A stretch of DNA of 64,000 nucleotides from Austropuccinia psidii. Lineage: Eukaryota; Basidiomycota; Pucciniomycetes; Pucciniales; Sphaerophragmiaceae. A program made the position numbers and the translations under genes. The notes beneath the pieces are model-generated. The model worked only from the letters and a program-made list of their open reading frames with translations, ran no database searches and was not told where the DNA came from. This document shows positions 48,020 to 57,173 of the stretch, piece after piece (positions within the stretch are counted from its first letter, which is position 1; each line of letters begins with the position of its first letter). The stretch spans positions 25,563,975-25,627,974 of the forward strand of contig JALGQZ010000011.1 in the NCBI GenBank assembly GCA_023105745.1, in the 5' to 3' direction.

Positions 48020-48370
48020 AATGCTTCACACGCGAATCCTTATGCTTGTGCAGGTTCCGACAATGCTAAAAGTTCCTTACGCCTATGCGGGCTGCCGACG
48101 CTTCACACGCCAATCCTTACGCCTGTGCAGGTTCCCGACAGCTCACACGCCAATCCTTACGCCTGTGCAGGTTCCCAACAGCTCACACGCCAATCCTTAG
48201 GATTGTGAAGGTTGCCAACAATACTGACAATTTCTTACGCCTGTGCAGGCTCCCAAAAGCTCACACGGCAATCCTTACGCCTGTGCAGGTTCCCGACAGC
48301 TCACATGCCAATGCAGGCTCCCGACAGCTCACACGCCAATAGTTACGCTTGTGAAGGTTCCTGACAATTT
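48020..48370 (+). repeat. Minisatellite B, copy 2 (about 9 units of 35-40 bp)
   Basis: Units of the form AATCCTTACGCCTGTGCAGG, then TTCCCGACAGCTCACACGCC, at about 48038, 48073, 48112, 48152, 48193, 48232, 48271 and 48339, some degenerate. It shares CCTTACGC..GTG and TCCCGACA with minisatellite A, in the same orientation. Frames across it are repeat artefacts. Confidence 0.85.
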
Positions 48371-48630
48371 AAACAATTCAATACATGACTAAGATTAACA
48401 GCGTGTGACCATAGGAATGGCAATTTCTCATGAATCTGGAGTGGATTGCTCACATGCCGGAACCTCCCGCTTTTTTACAGTTAAGATTTGATATGGCTCT
48501 AAACAATGGAGGAAGAAAATATAGGAGGCAGGAATGGTGACTATTGGCGCATTTTTGGCAAAAGATTTTCTCACAAACAAATACTCACTCAAAGTTTTGG
48601 TGGGGCACTTATGAAAATTATTCTCACACA
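48371..48630. other. Unassigned stretch between element copy 2 and the next transposon
   Basis: No coding signal or repeat boundary seen. It is either the true right end of copy 2 or older DNA into which the 48639-55572 transposon inserted. The 8-bp target ATAGTAAA (48631-48638) follows. Confidence 0.4.
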
Positions 48631-49313
48631 ATAGTAAACAAGGCATGGCTATTCGAACAATTTGTTTTTCATTATTCGAATAATTTGATTCCAAATTTGA
48701 ATTTTCCTGACAGAAATTCAAATTATTCAAATTCGAATTTTATTTACAAAATGCACAAATTCGTCACGAATTTCATTATTTTCAATAGAAATTTTAGTAA
48801 AGTTTTATTTTTTTATAAAATAAAAATATTATTATTAATCATAAAACTTAATAAATAAATAAAAACACCCTCCCCAAAACAATATTTCTGAAAATTAGGA
48901 AATATTAAATATGAGTTTTTTTTCAAAAAAGAATTGATTGATTTGTTTATTATTATTTTAATTTTTAAATCAAAAAAGGTCAAATATAGCTTTATGGAAA
49001 TACATTTTATGACATGCAATTGAATAGATGTAAAAAGCAGTTTGTAATGTGATTTTATATTTACATGCATTTTTATGTGTGGAATAAAGGCATGTGATAT
49101 GCGTCAATTTCATTTCTTGCCCTGGATGTAGCTTTTTAATTAAAGGTGAGGCAGAATTAAATTAGTCAGCCCCATTTTGAATTATCAATAAAGGATTGAG
49201 GTTAAAAGCACTAATGGAATGTTTTTAACTTGGTTTTAAAGAATTCAATTTTTTTATACTCAAACTATATCATACTTAAATATTTTTTTAGGGTATTATA
49301 TTGCCACAGTCTC

Positions 49314-49640
49314 TGTGGTATTCTATACCTTTTTTTCAGACTGAAGCTCACAATTACTCATAAGGATAAAGAATTTCTACAGACCATCAATTAAACACCC
49401 AAACTTACTACCAACAATCAAATTTACACCCAGAACTTACACCTCAATTACACTCCCATACCTCAGACACCAAGACAGACTGTAGGTGATACATAAACTG
49501 ATTTCATTGCACCATTTATATGTAAATTTACACATCAAAAATCAATTACCACCAGATTACATTGAGGTGTAACATTACATATATATAACCCTTTAGCAAC
49601 CATTTTAACATAACTGGGGACCCATGTAACACTTAAAATA
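49314..49640 (+). mobile_element. LTR-1-like fragment
   Basis: It starts TGTGGTATTCTATACC with the following TTTTTTTCAGACTGAAGCTCA, close to the first bases of LTR-1 copies, then diverges. No right terminus (GGAATTCCCACA) is present. Confidence 0.5.
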
Positions 49641-49835
49641 CACCTGCATAGTTTCAGATGTTATGGGTCCATTACCCATTCCTGATATTCATTTAAATAA
49701 GTATATTTTAACATTACGAGATCATTCATCAACTTTCTTTTTCTGTTTTCCCATTAAGACAAGAGATCAGGTACCAAAGATTCTAGCTGATACTCTGTGT
49801 TTAATTAAGAATGTATTTAAAAATAATCCAAAAAA
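49641..49835 (+). pseudogene. Copia integrase core fragment
   Basis: The translation MGPLPIPDIHLNKYILTLRDHSS, followed by FCFPIKTRDQVPKILADTL, matches the start of a Ty1/copia integrase catalytic core (D..GP.P....KYILT..D..S). It is cut off after about 60 codons where LINE sequence begins. Confidence 0.65.
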
Positions 49836-51895
49836 CAAACAAAAAAGACTACTCCGATCCATCAGCTTACCGCCCAATAGCACTTCTGAGTACAGTAGGT
49901 AAGCTATTTGAAAGAATACTAAACAACAGACTCACTCACTGGGCCTCAAAGCAAAATGGGATAGCAAGCGGACACTTTGGAGGCAGACCAGGTAGGAACA
50001 TTGAAGAGGCAATGTTGGTCCTGGACTCATGGATCAAAGACAAATGGAGAAAAAAGGAAATAGTGGCCGGATTATTTTTGGATGTTAAATCAGCCTATCC
50101 CGCGGTTCATAGAGAGAGACTAGTACATATATTAAGAAAAAAGAACGCACCAACATATCTAACCTCCATTGTTGACTCATTCTTGAGAGACAGAGAGACC
50201 AGCTTAAAGTTAGAGGATTATACTTCACCTATGATCCCAGTGGTCAGAGGTCTCCCACAAGGATCACCCTTATCAGTGACATTATATCTAATTTACAATT
50301 CCGTGTTATGATTTAATATTTTATTTACTAACAATAATTATAATAATAATAGATACAGCTATGACTCTAAATAAAATTAATGATGATCTCCCATGAGATT
50401 GATAGCGTACCTATATTATTAATAAGAATTATTTAATTCGTTAGTAAATAAAAAATTAAAAATCAAATTAAGAGATCGAAAGAAAGATCTCCCCTGAGAT
50501 TGATAGCGTACCTATATTATTAATAAGAATTATTTAATTTGTTAGTAAATAAAAAATTAAAAATCAAATTAAGAGATCGAAAGAAAGATCTCCCCTAAGG
50601 AAAAGATCTTTCTTTCAATTTCTTGCTTTTAAGTAGTGATTGTTTTATTATGCATATTCAATATCGTTATATCATTATAATAGGTTTTCTACTTTGTGGC
50701 TTGTAATTTGTAACAAATTACAACATTCCGCACTACTAATAAAAAATCAAATAAGCTTTGACTCGGACAGAATATCAATTGGTTATATTGACGATGTCAC
50801 TCACTTAATATCAGCCACCTCCCCTGGGAAGGCAATGGACAAGTCGAAATAAATCTGCAGACAAACATTGGATTGGGGAAAAAAAGCAGGGTCAGAATTT
50901 GATAAGAAGAAGACAAAACTCATAATATTTGCCCGAGAGAATATCGAACCTCAGTCAATTCAATTCGGATGAGAGACACTAGTATCAACAACAGAAGCAA
51001 AGTGGTTGGGTATTCACCTGGATTCTCAACTATTTTACAAGCAACACGTAAACAACCTCAACAACAAGGCCAGCACAACATTAGCCCAGATAAACCGAAT
51101 CTCCAATAGGTACTTTGGATTAAACTCCGCAGACACAAGGCTGCTAATTAAGACAGTACTATACCCTAGATTACTTTACGGAGGTATATTATGGCTAAAT
51201 GAAAAAACAAAGGCAAAAGTAAGCAAAATACTCACCTTAATTGACAACAAAGCAGCCCGACTGGTAATGGGGGTCCATAAAAGCACCCCACTTGCATTCC
51301 TCAAGAGGGATAGCGGCCTTATTCCTCTCACAAAGAAACATAAACTGCAAACACATAAATTAATTATAAGGCTAATAGCAAAAGAAGAAAATCACCCCAC
51401 GAGAAGAATAGTGACCAAGGAAATCAAAGAAGTGCAACAATTTTTTAAAACAGCAGTACACTTACTAATAAATGGAGAAGATCTGCAACGAAAGCTGCTC
51501 ATCACCCCCGAAAGAATCAAAATCTATCCTACACCCCCCTGGAACAAACCACTGAATATCAGTAACATAGGAAAAACAAAAGATGAAGCAAAAAAGGAAG
51601 TATTACAACTACTAACTAGGATTAAACTGGACACTGACCTGGTGATATTCACCGATGGGAAAGGGAAAGGGGCATCAGCAATAACATTCCCTGCATGCAC
51701 GGTAATAAAGAGACATATACCCAAAAACAATCTTATAACAAACTTCGAAACCGAATTGATTGGACTGATTTTAGCAATAGAAATAGTAAGACAGGAGACT
51801 CAAAAAAGAATCAGAAATGAGACGATTGACCTACACAACAACAGAGGGCAAATATACATCCTTAGTGATAACCAAGGAGCATTGATTAGGTTTTG
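49836..51895 (+). pseudogene. LINE fragment A: reverse transcriptase and RNase H
   Basis: The 5'-truncated non-LTR retrotransposon begins in RT (DPSAYRPIALLSTVGKLFE), continues LFLDVKSAYPAVHR and GLPQGSPLSVTLYLIYN, then the catalytic YIDD (about 50790), and an RNase H part (FTDGKGKG, NFETELIGL, ILSDNQGA). No endonuclease domain remains. RT is split by a solo LTR (50304-50725). There are in-frame stops at 50850-50852 (TAA) and about 50971 (TGA). The fragment ends abruptly in RNase H at 51895, where a minus-strand LINE piece begins. Confidence 0.85.
50304..50725 (+). mobile_element. Solo LTR, 422 bp, inside the LINE RT
   Basis: It starts TGTTATGATT and ends TTACAACA, flanked by the 5-bp duplication TTCCG (50299-50303, 50726-50730). 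Excision restores a continuous RT frame across LYLIYNS. The interior contains a roughly 101-bp tandem duplication (GATCTCCC at about 50385, 50486 and 50587 with GAGATTGATAGCGTACC). Confidence 0.8.
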
Positions 51896-52695
51896 GTGTC
51901 GCTGTTGTTTGACGTTGTGTTAGGGTCCGCGCTCTCACACAACTTTAATCTGATATCGTTATCGCTGTAGTTTGCTTCGAGTTCGGTATGTTGTTGGTCT
52001 TCGGTATTGGGTACGTCATCTTATTATTCTCTATTTTCTGTATAGGTGTATGTGTTTGAACCTGCCTGTTTCTGATAATAACCTGGATATATGCGCGATT
52101 GCTCTTGGGTTGTCTATGATATCTCTCATGTCCTCCAATTTGAACCTGATATTGTCGTAATATGAGTTCAGGGCGACATGCTCGCTACGTAGTTGGTTTA
52201 TAGCCGAGGTAATTGCCTTCTCTTGTGTTTTTAGTGCCCTGTTGAATTTTCTGGGGCAGTTTTTGACCTGTAACCTTCTTTTTTCTTCAGGCGTGAAATC
52301 AGTTGATTTGTTTTCCTTCGTAATTCTTTGTTTGATATAGGCTTTGCTGGGAGGTATCAATTGTCACTGAATTGATGGGTCGGAAGCTGCTTTTTTCGCT
52401 TCGTTGTCCGCTTTTTCGTTGCCTTCTATCCCCCTGTGTCCTGGGCACCATGTTAGATGGATCAATGCTAGTTGAGCCAGAGAGAGCAAGTCGTTACTTA
52501 TTTGGAGATATAGGTGTTGGCCAGTCGAAGGTATTGTCGGATTTGCCACTTTTCTTAGTGCTCCCTGGTTGTCAGAGAGGATGTGTATCTTGCCTGTCGA
52601 TAGATTCTTTTCTCTTCTTAAATATAGTTCTTGTCGTATTAGTTCTATTGCTAATTTAAGCCCTACTAATTCCGATTCGAAGTTGGTTGCTGGAA
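51896..52695 (-). pseudogene. LINE fragment B: RNase H to 3' end, inverted
   Basis: On the minus strand it reads NFESELVGLKLAIELIRQE, ILSDNQGALRK, then LIHLTWCPGHRGIEGNEKADNEA (the C-terminal part of LINE RNase H), then after a stop a charged tail (KRRLQVKNCPRKFNRAL..). The RNase H part overlaps that of fragment A but differs in sequence, so it comes from another copy of the family. The two are joined tail to tail at about 51895. Confidence 0.75.
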
Positions 52696-53042
52696 AAAAA
52701 AAACCTAATTCTTGTAATTACACTATATATTCTATGAATGAGCGCGAGTAATGAATGGACTGTGAGATGATGATTTAAACTATTTAAAATCAGTTTATAC
52801 ACTGAGAGAGAAATATTAAGTCGTAACAGGTCCCAAACAGCCTGGGACCCTTGGTTTTGCTATACAGCAGGTTATTGGAGCTGTATGACCCGCCACTTCT
52901 CCTTTTGGCAGTGGCAGGATTATTGGGAGGTCTGTATTGTTGTATGACAACAATATTAAAAAAAACCAATTTGATTTTTTTTTTGGTCTTTTTCTCGCAA
53001 TCTCCCAAAAAAAAAAACAAATTATTTTTTCTTTTTTTATAA
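52696..53042. other. Spacer between LINE debris and TET promoter region
   Basis: Holds an unassigned moderately GC-rich part (52830-52950, TCCCAAACAGCCTGGGACCC) and long T-runs. No gene seen. Confidence 0.35.
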
Positions 53043-53655
53043 TTCTTAATTAAATTATTATTGATTTTTTTTTTATTTTTTTGAATTAATTAAATATATT
53101 TTTTTAAAAAAAACTGTTTGTATGGGAGTAAGTCAAAGAATGGCTAAACTCATGTAATAATGAGGCTAACGTTATTCAGTTTTCTTTAAAAAATTATTAT
53201 TTCTTTAATTTTAAAAACTTTTTTTTAACACAAATCAAATTTTTATATTTCTCATTTCATATTAAAAATATTTTTTTTATCCAAAAAAAGTGTAACAATA
53301 GTTACTCTTTTTTTTTATCCAAAAAAATCGTAACAATAGTTACTCTTTTTTTTTATCCAAAAAAATCGTAACAATGGTTACTCTTTTTTTTTATCCAAAA
53401 AAACGGTAACGATAGTTACTCTTTTTCTTTAAAGAATCTTAATTAATTGGTTATTATTTTTTTTCAATATTTTAAATTAATTAAATATTTTTTTACAAAA
53501 CAACTGTTTGTATGGGAGTAAGTCAAAGAGTGGCTAAACTCATTTTATAATGAAGCTAACGTTATTTGGTTTTTTTAAAAAAATTATTATTTTTCTTCAA
53601 CTTTAAAAAGTTTTTTTTAAACAAATTCAATTCTTATATTTTTCATTTCAAATCT
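53043..53655 (+). repeat. Duplicated upstream region of the TET gene with a 37-39-bp tandem array
   Basis: The block CTGTTTGTATGGGAGTAAGT, followed by CAAAGA(A/G)TGGCTAAACTCA and GCTAACGTTATT, occurs at about 53114 and again at about 53501 (about 215 bp per copy). Between them (53273-53425) lie four units of TTTTTTTATCCAAAAAAA..GTAACAATAGTTACTC. Each unit contains a GTAAC/GTTAC inverted pair. The second copy leads directly into the ATG at 53661, so this is probably promoter DNA; promoter function is inferred. Confidence 0.75.
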
Positions 53656-53660
53656 CTACT

Positions 53661-54815
53661 ATGCCTAGAAAATTAAAACAAAAGTCATCTAGAATCCATA
53701 ATAGAAAAGAAATAATTTCTAATAATCAAAGATCCCATCAACATACCCGTCAAAAACAATCTAAAATCCTTGGATGTGATTTAGCTAAGCCTTATATTAG
53801 AACTTGCAATTTATCTAATGAAAATTTTTTCAATCCAATTCCAACAAATGATAACAATAGAAAATTTCTTAGACCTATTTTTCTAACCAAAACTCCTAGT
53901 TATAGAAATTATATTAAAGAAAATTATTTCTCTTTAGATTTTGGATTTACTATTTTAAATCATCAAACAATTCCTGATACTTATTTTAAATCATTTGCAA
54001 TAGTTCAATTTATTCCTTTCAAAAATTTAAAAGATATTGAAAAATCAGAAATTAATTTTTTAAGTAATTTTTTATATAAATATAAATTTTTTTTGAATAA
54101 ACAACAAGAAACTGGAAATAAAATTAGTGGTACTATGTATGCTATTGGATGGAGACCACCCAGGCTTGGAGATTCTACTATTGGTAGATATATCAATTCT
54201 AGTGCTATTTCTAATAATCTCCAATTATATAATAGTTTAACTTCAGAACTTAGCAAAATTCAAAATATTCTGAAAAATCATTATCAAAAATTTACTTCTA
54301 TAATATTTCAACATAATTCTAGTAAGATGGAAGAATATAATATTCCTGGTTTTGAGATTTTAGATCTTGCTGATTTTAATTCTACTTCTTTTGCAAATCA
54401 ATTAACCTTTACTATTGATAGTTTTTCCAATTTTCCTCATTGTGATAAAACTGATTGTTCAGAATATGCTTATTTTCTTTCTATTCCTATCTCTAAATCT
54501 GATGGTAGTTTAATTTTTGAAAATTATGACTTTTTTAATGAATTTTTTGTTTTTCCTGATTATAGGTTTAATATTAATTTAACTGGTAAAGAACCAGGAA
54601 TTGTACAAATGGTGTGGAAAGCCAAAAGCACCCTTCATTTTACTCTTTATCCAGAAGGTGGTCAAAATAATTGTTTTACAAGATTATCTATGTCTTTACA
54701 AATTTCTAAAAAAGCATATAATATTTTCAAAAATTTAGCAGAAGGAAAAATATCCAATTTTAGTGCAGATGATCATTCTTCAATTGTAAATAGATTTTCT
54801 TCTTCCTCTAAATAA
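53661..54815 (+). CDS. TET/JBP-family 2-oxoglutarate/Fe(II) dioxygenase, intact
   Basis: A single exon of 384 codons. The N-terminus is basic (MPRKLKQKSSRIHNRKE), suited to DNA binding or nuclear entry. Landmarks shared with the rust family are FVQFIPFKNL-like, MYAIGWRPPR (about 164-173), and QLTFTIDSFSNFPHCDKTD. Iron ligands are H260 and D262 (HxD) and H326 in KSTLHFT. R341-L-S343 follows 15 residues after H326, the same spacing as H1881 and R1896-x-S1898 in human TET2, where Arg and Ser bind 2-oxoglutarate. All key residues are therefore present. The likely reaction is oxidation of a methylated (or unmethylated) DNA pyrimidine; the substrate is not shown by sequence. It lies within the TIR transposon 48639-55572, with codon use as AT-rich as its surroundings. 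It is diverged from the copy at 3240-4584. Confidence 0.85.
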   Translation: MPRKLKQKSSRIHNRKEIISNNQRSHQHTRQKQSKILGCDLAKPYIRTCNLSNENFFNPIPTNDNNRKFLRPIFLTKTPSYRNYIKENYFSLDFGFTILNHQTIPDTYFKSFAIVQFIPFKNLKDIEKSEINFLSNFLYKYKFFLNKQQETGNKISGTMYAIGWRPPRLGDSTIGRYINSSAISNNLQLYNSLTSELSKIQNILKNHYQKFTSIIFQHNSSKMEEYNIPGFEILDLADFNSTSFANQLTFTIDSFSNFPHCDKTDCSEYAYFLSIPISKSDGSLIFENYDFFNEFFVFPDYRFNINLTGKEPGIVQMVWKAKSTLHFTLYPEGGQNNCFTRLSMSLQISKKAYNIFKNLAEGKISNFSADDHSSIVNRFSSSSK

Positions 54816-55572
54816 ATTTCATACTTTTTAATCCAAATTAATGAAATGTATCATATGACTAGTTGTGACCAATAGCATTAAGAAAAAATAACTTCTGAGT
54901 TCAACTTCCATAAGGTAATGAATACCTTTATACCATAGATTCAAAAGATTTCAGGCATTTTTCTCTCTATTCATAATATTTTTAGCACACACTTCCAACA
55001 AAAATTCCTCAATTTGAAATTTTTCAACTTACAGTTAAAAAAATTGGGATTACAGAGATCTTCTGGTAGGTATATATAAGGGAGATAGAAAGCTAAATTA
55101 AAGATTCATATATTTTAAAAATTAATTATTAATTCAAATTTAATTAAGAATTATTAAACTAGTAGAAATAGTAATGCCTTCATATTAATATTTAAATTAT
55201 GAATATAATAAATGATTAAAAAGCATAATAAATCAGGAAAATATTTCTATTATACAAATGATTTCTGACTTTCCAATTAAGAATTTTTTAAACAATTATT
55301 AATGTAGATATTTTGAAGAGGAATTATGTGATAAAGTCATTAATAATTGGAGAGTTCTGTATGTCAATAAATTATTTTTTAAAGTAATTCATGCCAATTT
55401 TCAAATATTCAAAAAAAAATTCGAATTTTTGAATAATATTCATTTCAAATATGTGAAAAAAAAATTTGAATTTTTGAATATTCGGAAATTAATATTCGAA
55501 AGGTGGGGAAGTTCGATTCTGAATATTCGATGGCCATCAAAATTCGACGAATATTCGAAAAGCCATGCCTTG
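54816..55572. other. 3' flank of TET gene and right subterminal zone of the transposon
   Basis: AT-rich non-coding DNA. From about 55395 it becomes a series of ATTCGAAT/AATATTCGAA-like motifs leading to the terminal inverted repeat. The left end (48650-48745) has matching TTCGAATAATTTG motifs. These are candidate transposase sites. Confidence 0.55.
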
Positions 55573-55729
55573 ATAGTAAATATGAATCATTGAGGAATTA
55601 TAATAAATTCACGTGAACAAAGAACATAAGAGAAATTGAAAATATCTTTCATTGAATACCAAAAATTTATCTAAAGGAGTGTATTACAAAAGGTAAAAAG
55701 AGGAAAGAATACGAGTTTTTTTTTGCATT

Positions 55730-57104
55730 TTATTTTTCTAAGAATTTTGAGACTATCCCGGTGATGTCCTCCTTTGGATAAGCCTCCATCGCCTCGCCAA
55801 GGAGGGAGTTTAGTTCCTCCCGGAATTCCCGGTGCATCTCATTTTGATGAGTTGCATCCACGAAAGGAATCATGTGGAGCAACCGACGATGCTCCAACAA
55901 GATTCGGTTGATTGATTTGTGGACGATGGCTTGAGGAATCATTAGGATCGGGTGCACATCGGTGAATTCCTGGCGAGCGTCATTGTAGGAATGAGAGGAG
56001 CTAGGCTCCGGGGGGGAGAAGGAGGTTGGGATCTCGGCGGCAATGGGAGGGATATTCGGGGAAGGAACGAGGGTAGGAGTGGAGGGAGGGGGAACAGGAG
56101 GGGAAAGTGGCGGAGTCGGTGAAGAAGAAGGGGGAGGGGGAGGGGGGGATCCGACTGGCGTATCGTCGATGATGATAATCGAGCGGGGAGTGGCAGGACG
56201 AGCTGGAGAGGGTTGAAGAAAATATGAGGAAAAGTGAATAGGAGTAAAGAAAGAGAATTTGTGACTTACCAAAAGGTTCCTCCGTGGATTGCGTCAGAGC
56301 CACCTCAGGTTCTGGCTCATGAGTCGGAACGTCCTCGGGTGGCTCGGAGGAATGACTCGGGCCAGGAATGGGTGGCTCTTTGTGTTGGGAGGCTTCTACA
56401 AAAGAAGGAAGAGTCAGTTAACTTGATGCGAAAGTGCAAATGAGAAAAGAGAAAGTTGGCTGCTTACCGCGGAATAAGTCCTCCGACCATTGGGTGCGAC
56501 TCGGGCCTGGAGTGGGTTGCCGCCTAGTTTGCTCGCGAGGCAAACTAGGAACGGGAGAGTCTTGTTGGGGGGGATTCGGGGTGTTTTGTTCTATGAGTAA
56601 TGGAAAAAAGTCAGTATTATTGCGTGAAGATAAATGAGATAAGGAGGAGAAAGAAAACTTACTTTGGCGTTTGAATCCCATCGGTGACAAGACATGGTGA
56701 CGATTGGCCCAAGCTCGAATGTCCTCTCCCCATCGCCATCCTTCATTGGCCAGATAATCACTTCGCTCAGGTCGAGGAGTGAAGTGACCATCGGATGGTG
56801 GCCTAGGAGGGGGGGATGACAAATCAATGCTTGAGGGGACTGGGCTAATCATCCGGAATCATTCCCGTCGGCCTGCTTGAGGTCCTGGTGTCCATTCGCG
56901 CTCGGATATCGTTTCATCATCATCGACCACAAAGGAGTCCTCGCGAGGGCGTCTTGGGCAAGAACTCCTTTGGCGTCGTGGTCGGAAGGGGCGGACGACG
57001 AACAAACATTTCTTGTGTGCTTGTCGGCAAGCATCACAAGCGTCGGTCATTGTCAAGGAATGAATGCAGGGGATACCCCACTTGGTGCATAACGTGCACG
57101 ACAT
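55730..57104 (-). pseudogene. Zn2Cys6-type repeat protein, four exons, one nonsense codon
   Basis: Exons are 57104-56663, 56590-56468, 56395-56270 and 56202-55730 (1164 nt, 388 codons); donors are GTAAGT/GTAAGC, acceptors TAG/CAG, and phases agree. The N-terminus holds C-x2-C-x6-C, then nine residues, then C-x2-C-x6-C (MSCTLCTKWGIPC, CDACRQAHKKC), the exact spacing of a fungal binuclear zinc cluster. Then come Pro/Ser-rich disordered regions, a SUMO-interaction-like SIIIIDDTP, a poly-Pro stretch, and a conserved C-terminus (IVHKSINRILLEHRRLLHMI). A TGA at 56861-56859 (GRRE*FR) breaks exon 1; CGA to TGA is likely. The ATG is 70 bases downstream of an LTR in the same orientation. The protein may be the Gag-position product of the LTR-1 family or a domesticated regulator. 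It is CpG-rich, unlike its neighbours. Confidence 0.75.
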
Positions 57105-57173
57105 CTAAAAACAAAACAAAACAGGTTAGTAACTGAATAGAAAGTAAGCAATCAAGAAAGAAAAGGAAGACAT

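Larger units (their letters stand above)
44409..48370 (+). mobile_element. Two-gene element, copy 2 (TET gene deleted; right end uncertain)
   Basis: It starts CCAGGGCAA at 44409, then the same subterminal hairpin and GTCA series, minisatellite A, the four-exon unknown gene and minisatellite B as in copy 1, but in opposite orientation about 36 kb away. The shared part aligns from 44409 to about 48108, where copy 1 is cut. Between about 47970 and 47980 the copy passes directly from GGTGGCATGCC to ATTGTAC, skipping the 1927 bp (3101-5027) that hold the TET gene in copy 1. I cannot see a matching right terminus: 48371-48638 is unassigned, and another transposon begins at 48639. Confidence 0.7.
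48639..55572. mobile_element. TIR DNA transposon (hAT-like ends) carrying a TET/JBP gene, 6934 bp
   Basis: The left end CAAGGCATGGCTATTCGAA (48639) and the right end, read on the minus strand, CAAGGCATGGCTTTTCGAA (55572) are inverted copies. The perfect 8-bp repeat ATAGTAAA flanks them (48631-48638 and 55573-55580). Both subterminal zones are rich in ATTCGAAT-like motifs. An 8-bp duplication with CA(A/G)GG-type ends suits the hAT superfamily; Zisupton/KDZ elements also make 8-bp duplications and are known to travel with TET/JBP genes in fungi. No transposase is recognised, so it would be non-autonomous. Inside: LTR-1 and copia scraps, two LINE pieces, a solo LTR and an intact TET gene. Later insertions inflate its size. 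Confidence 0.8.

Noticed and set aside
47957..48342. Cys/Pro/Ala-rich frames over 47957-48342
   Set aside because: Translation of minisatellite B units, not a conserved protein.
49117..49125. TTGCCCTGG as the right inverted terminus of the two-gene element copy 2
   Set aside because: It matches CCAGGGCAA in inverted form, but lies inside the younger transposon bounded by 48639 and 55572 with an 8-bp duplication, and no target duplication pairs with 44409. Probably chance, though not excluded.
48639..55572. The region as an integrated virus or Maverick-like element
   Set aside because: No polymerase B, capsid, packaging ATPase or protein-primed ends seen; coding content is LINE, copia scraps and the TET gene only.
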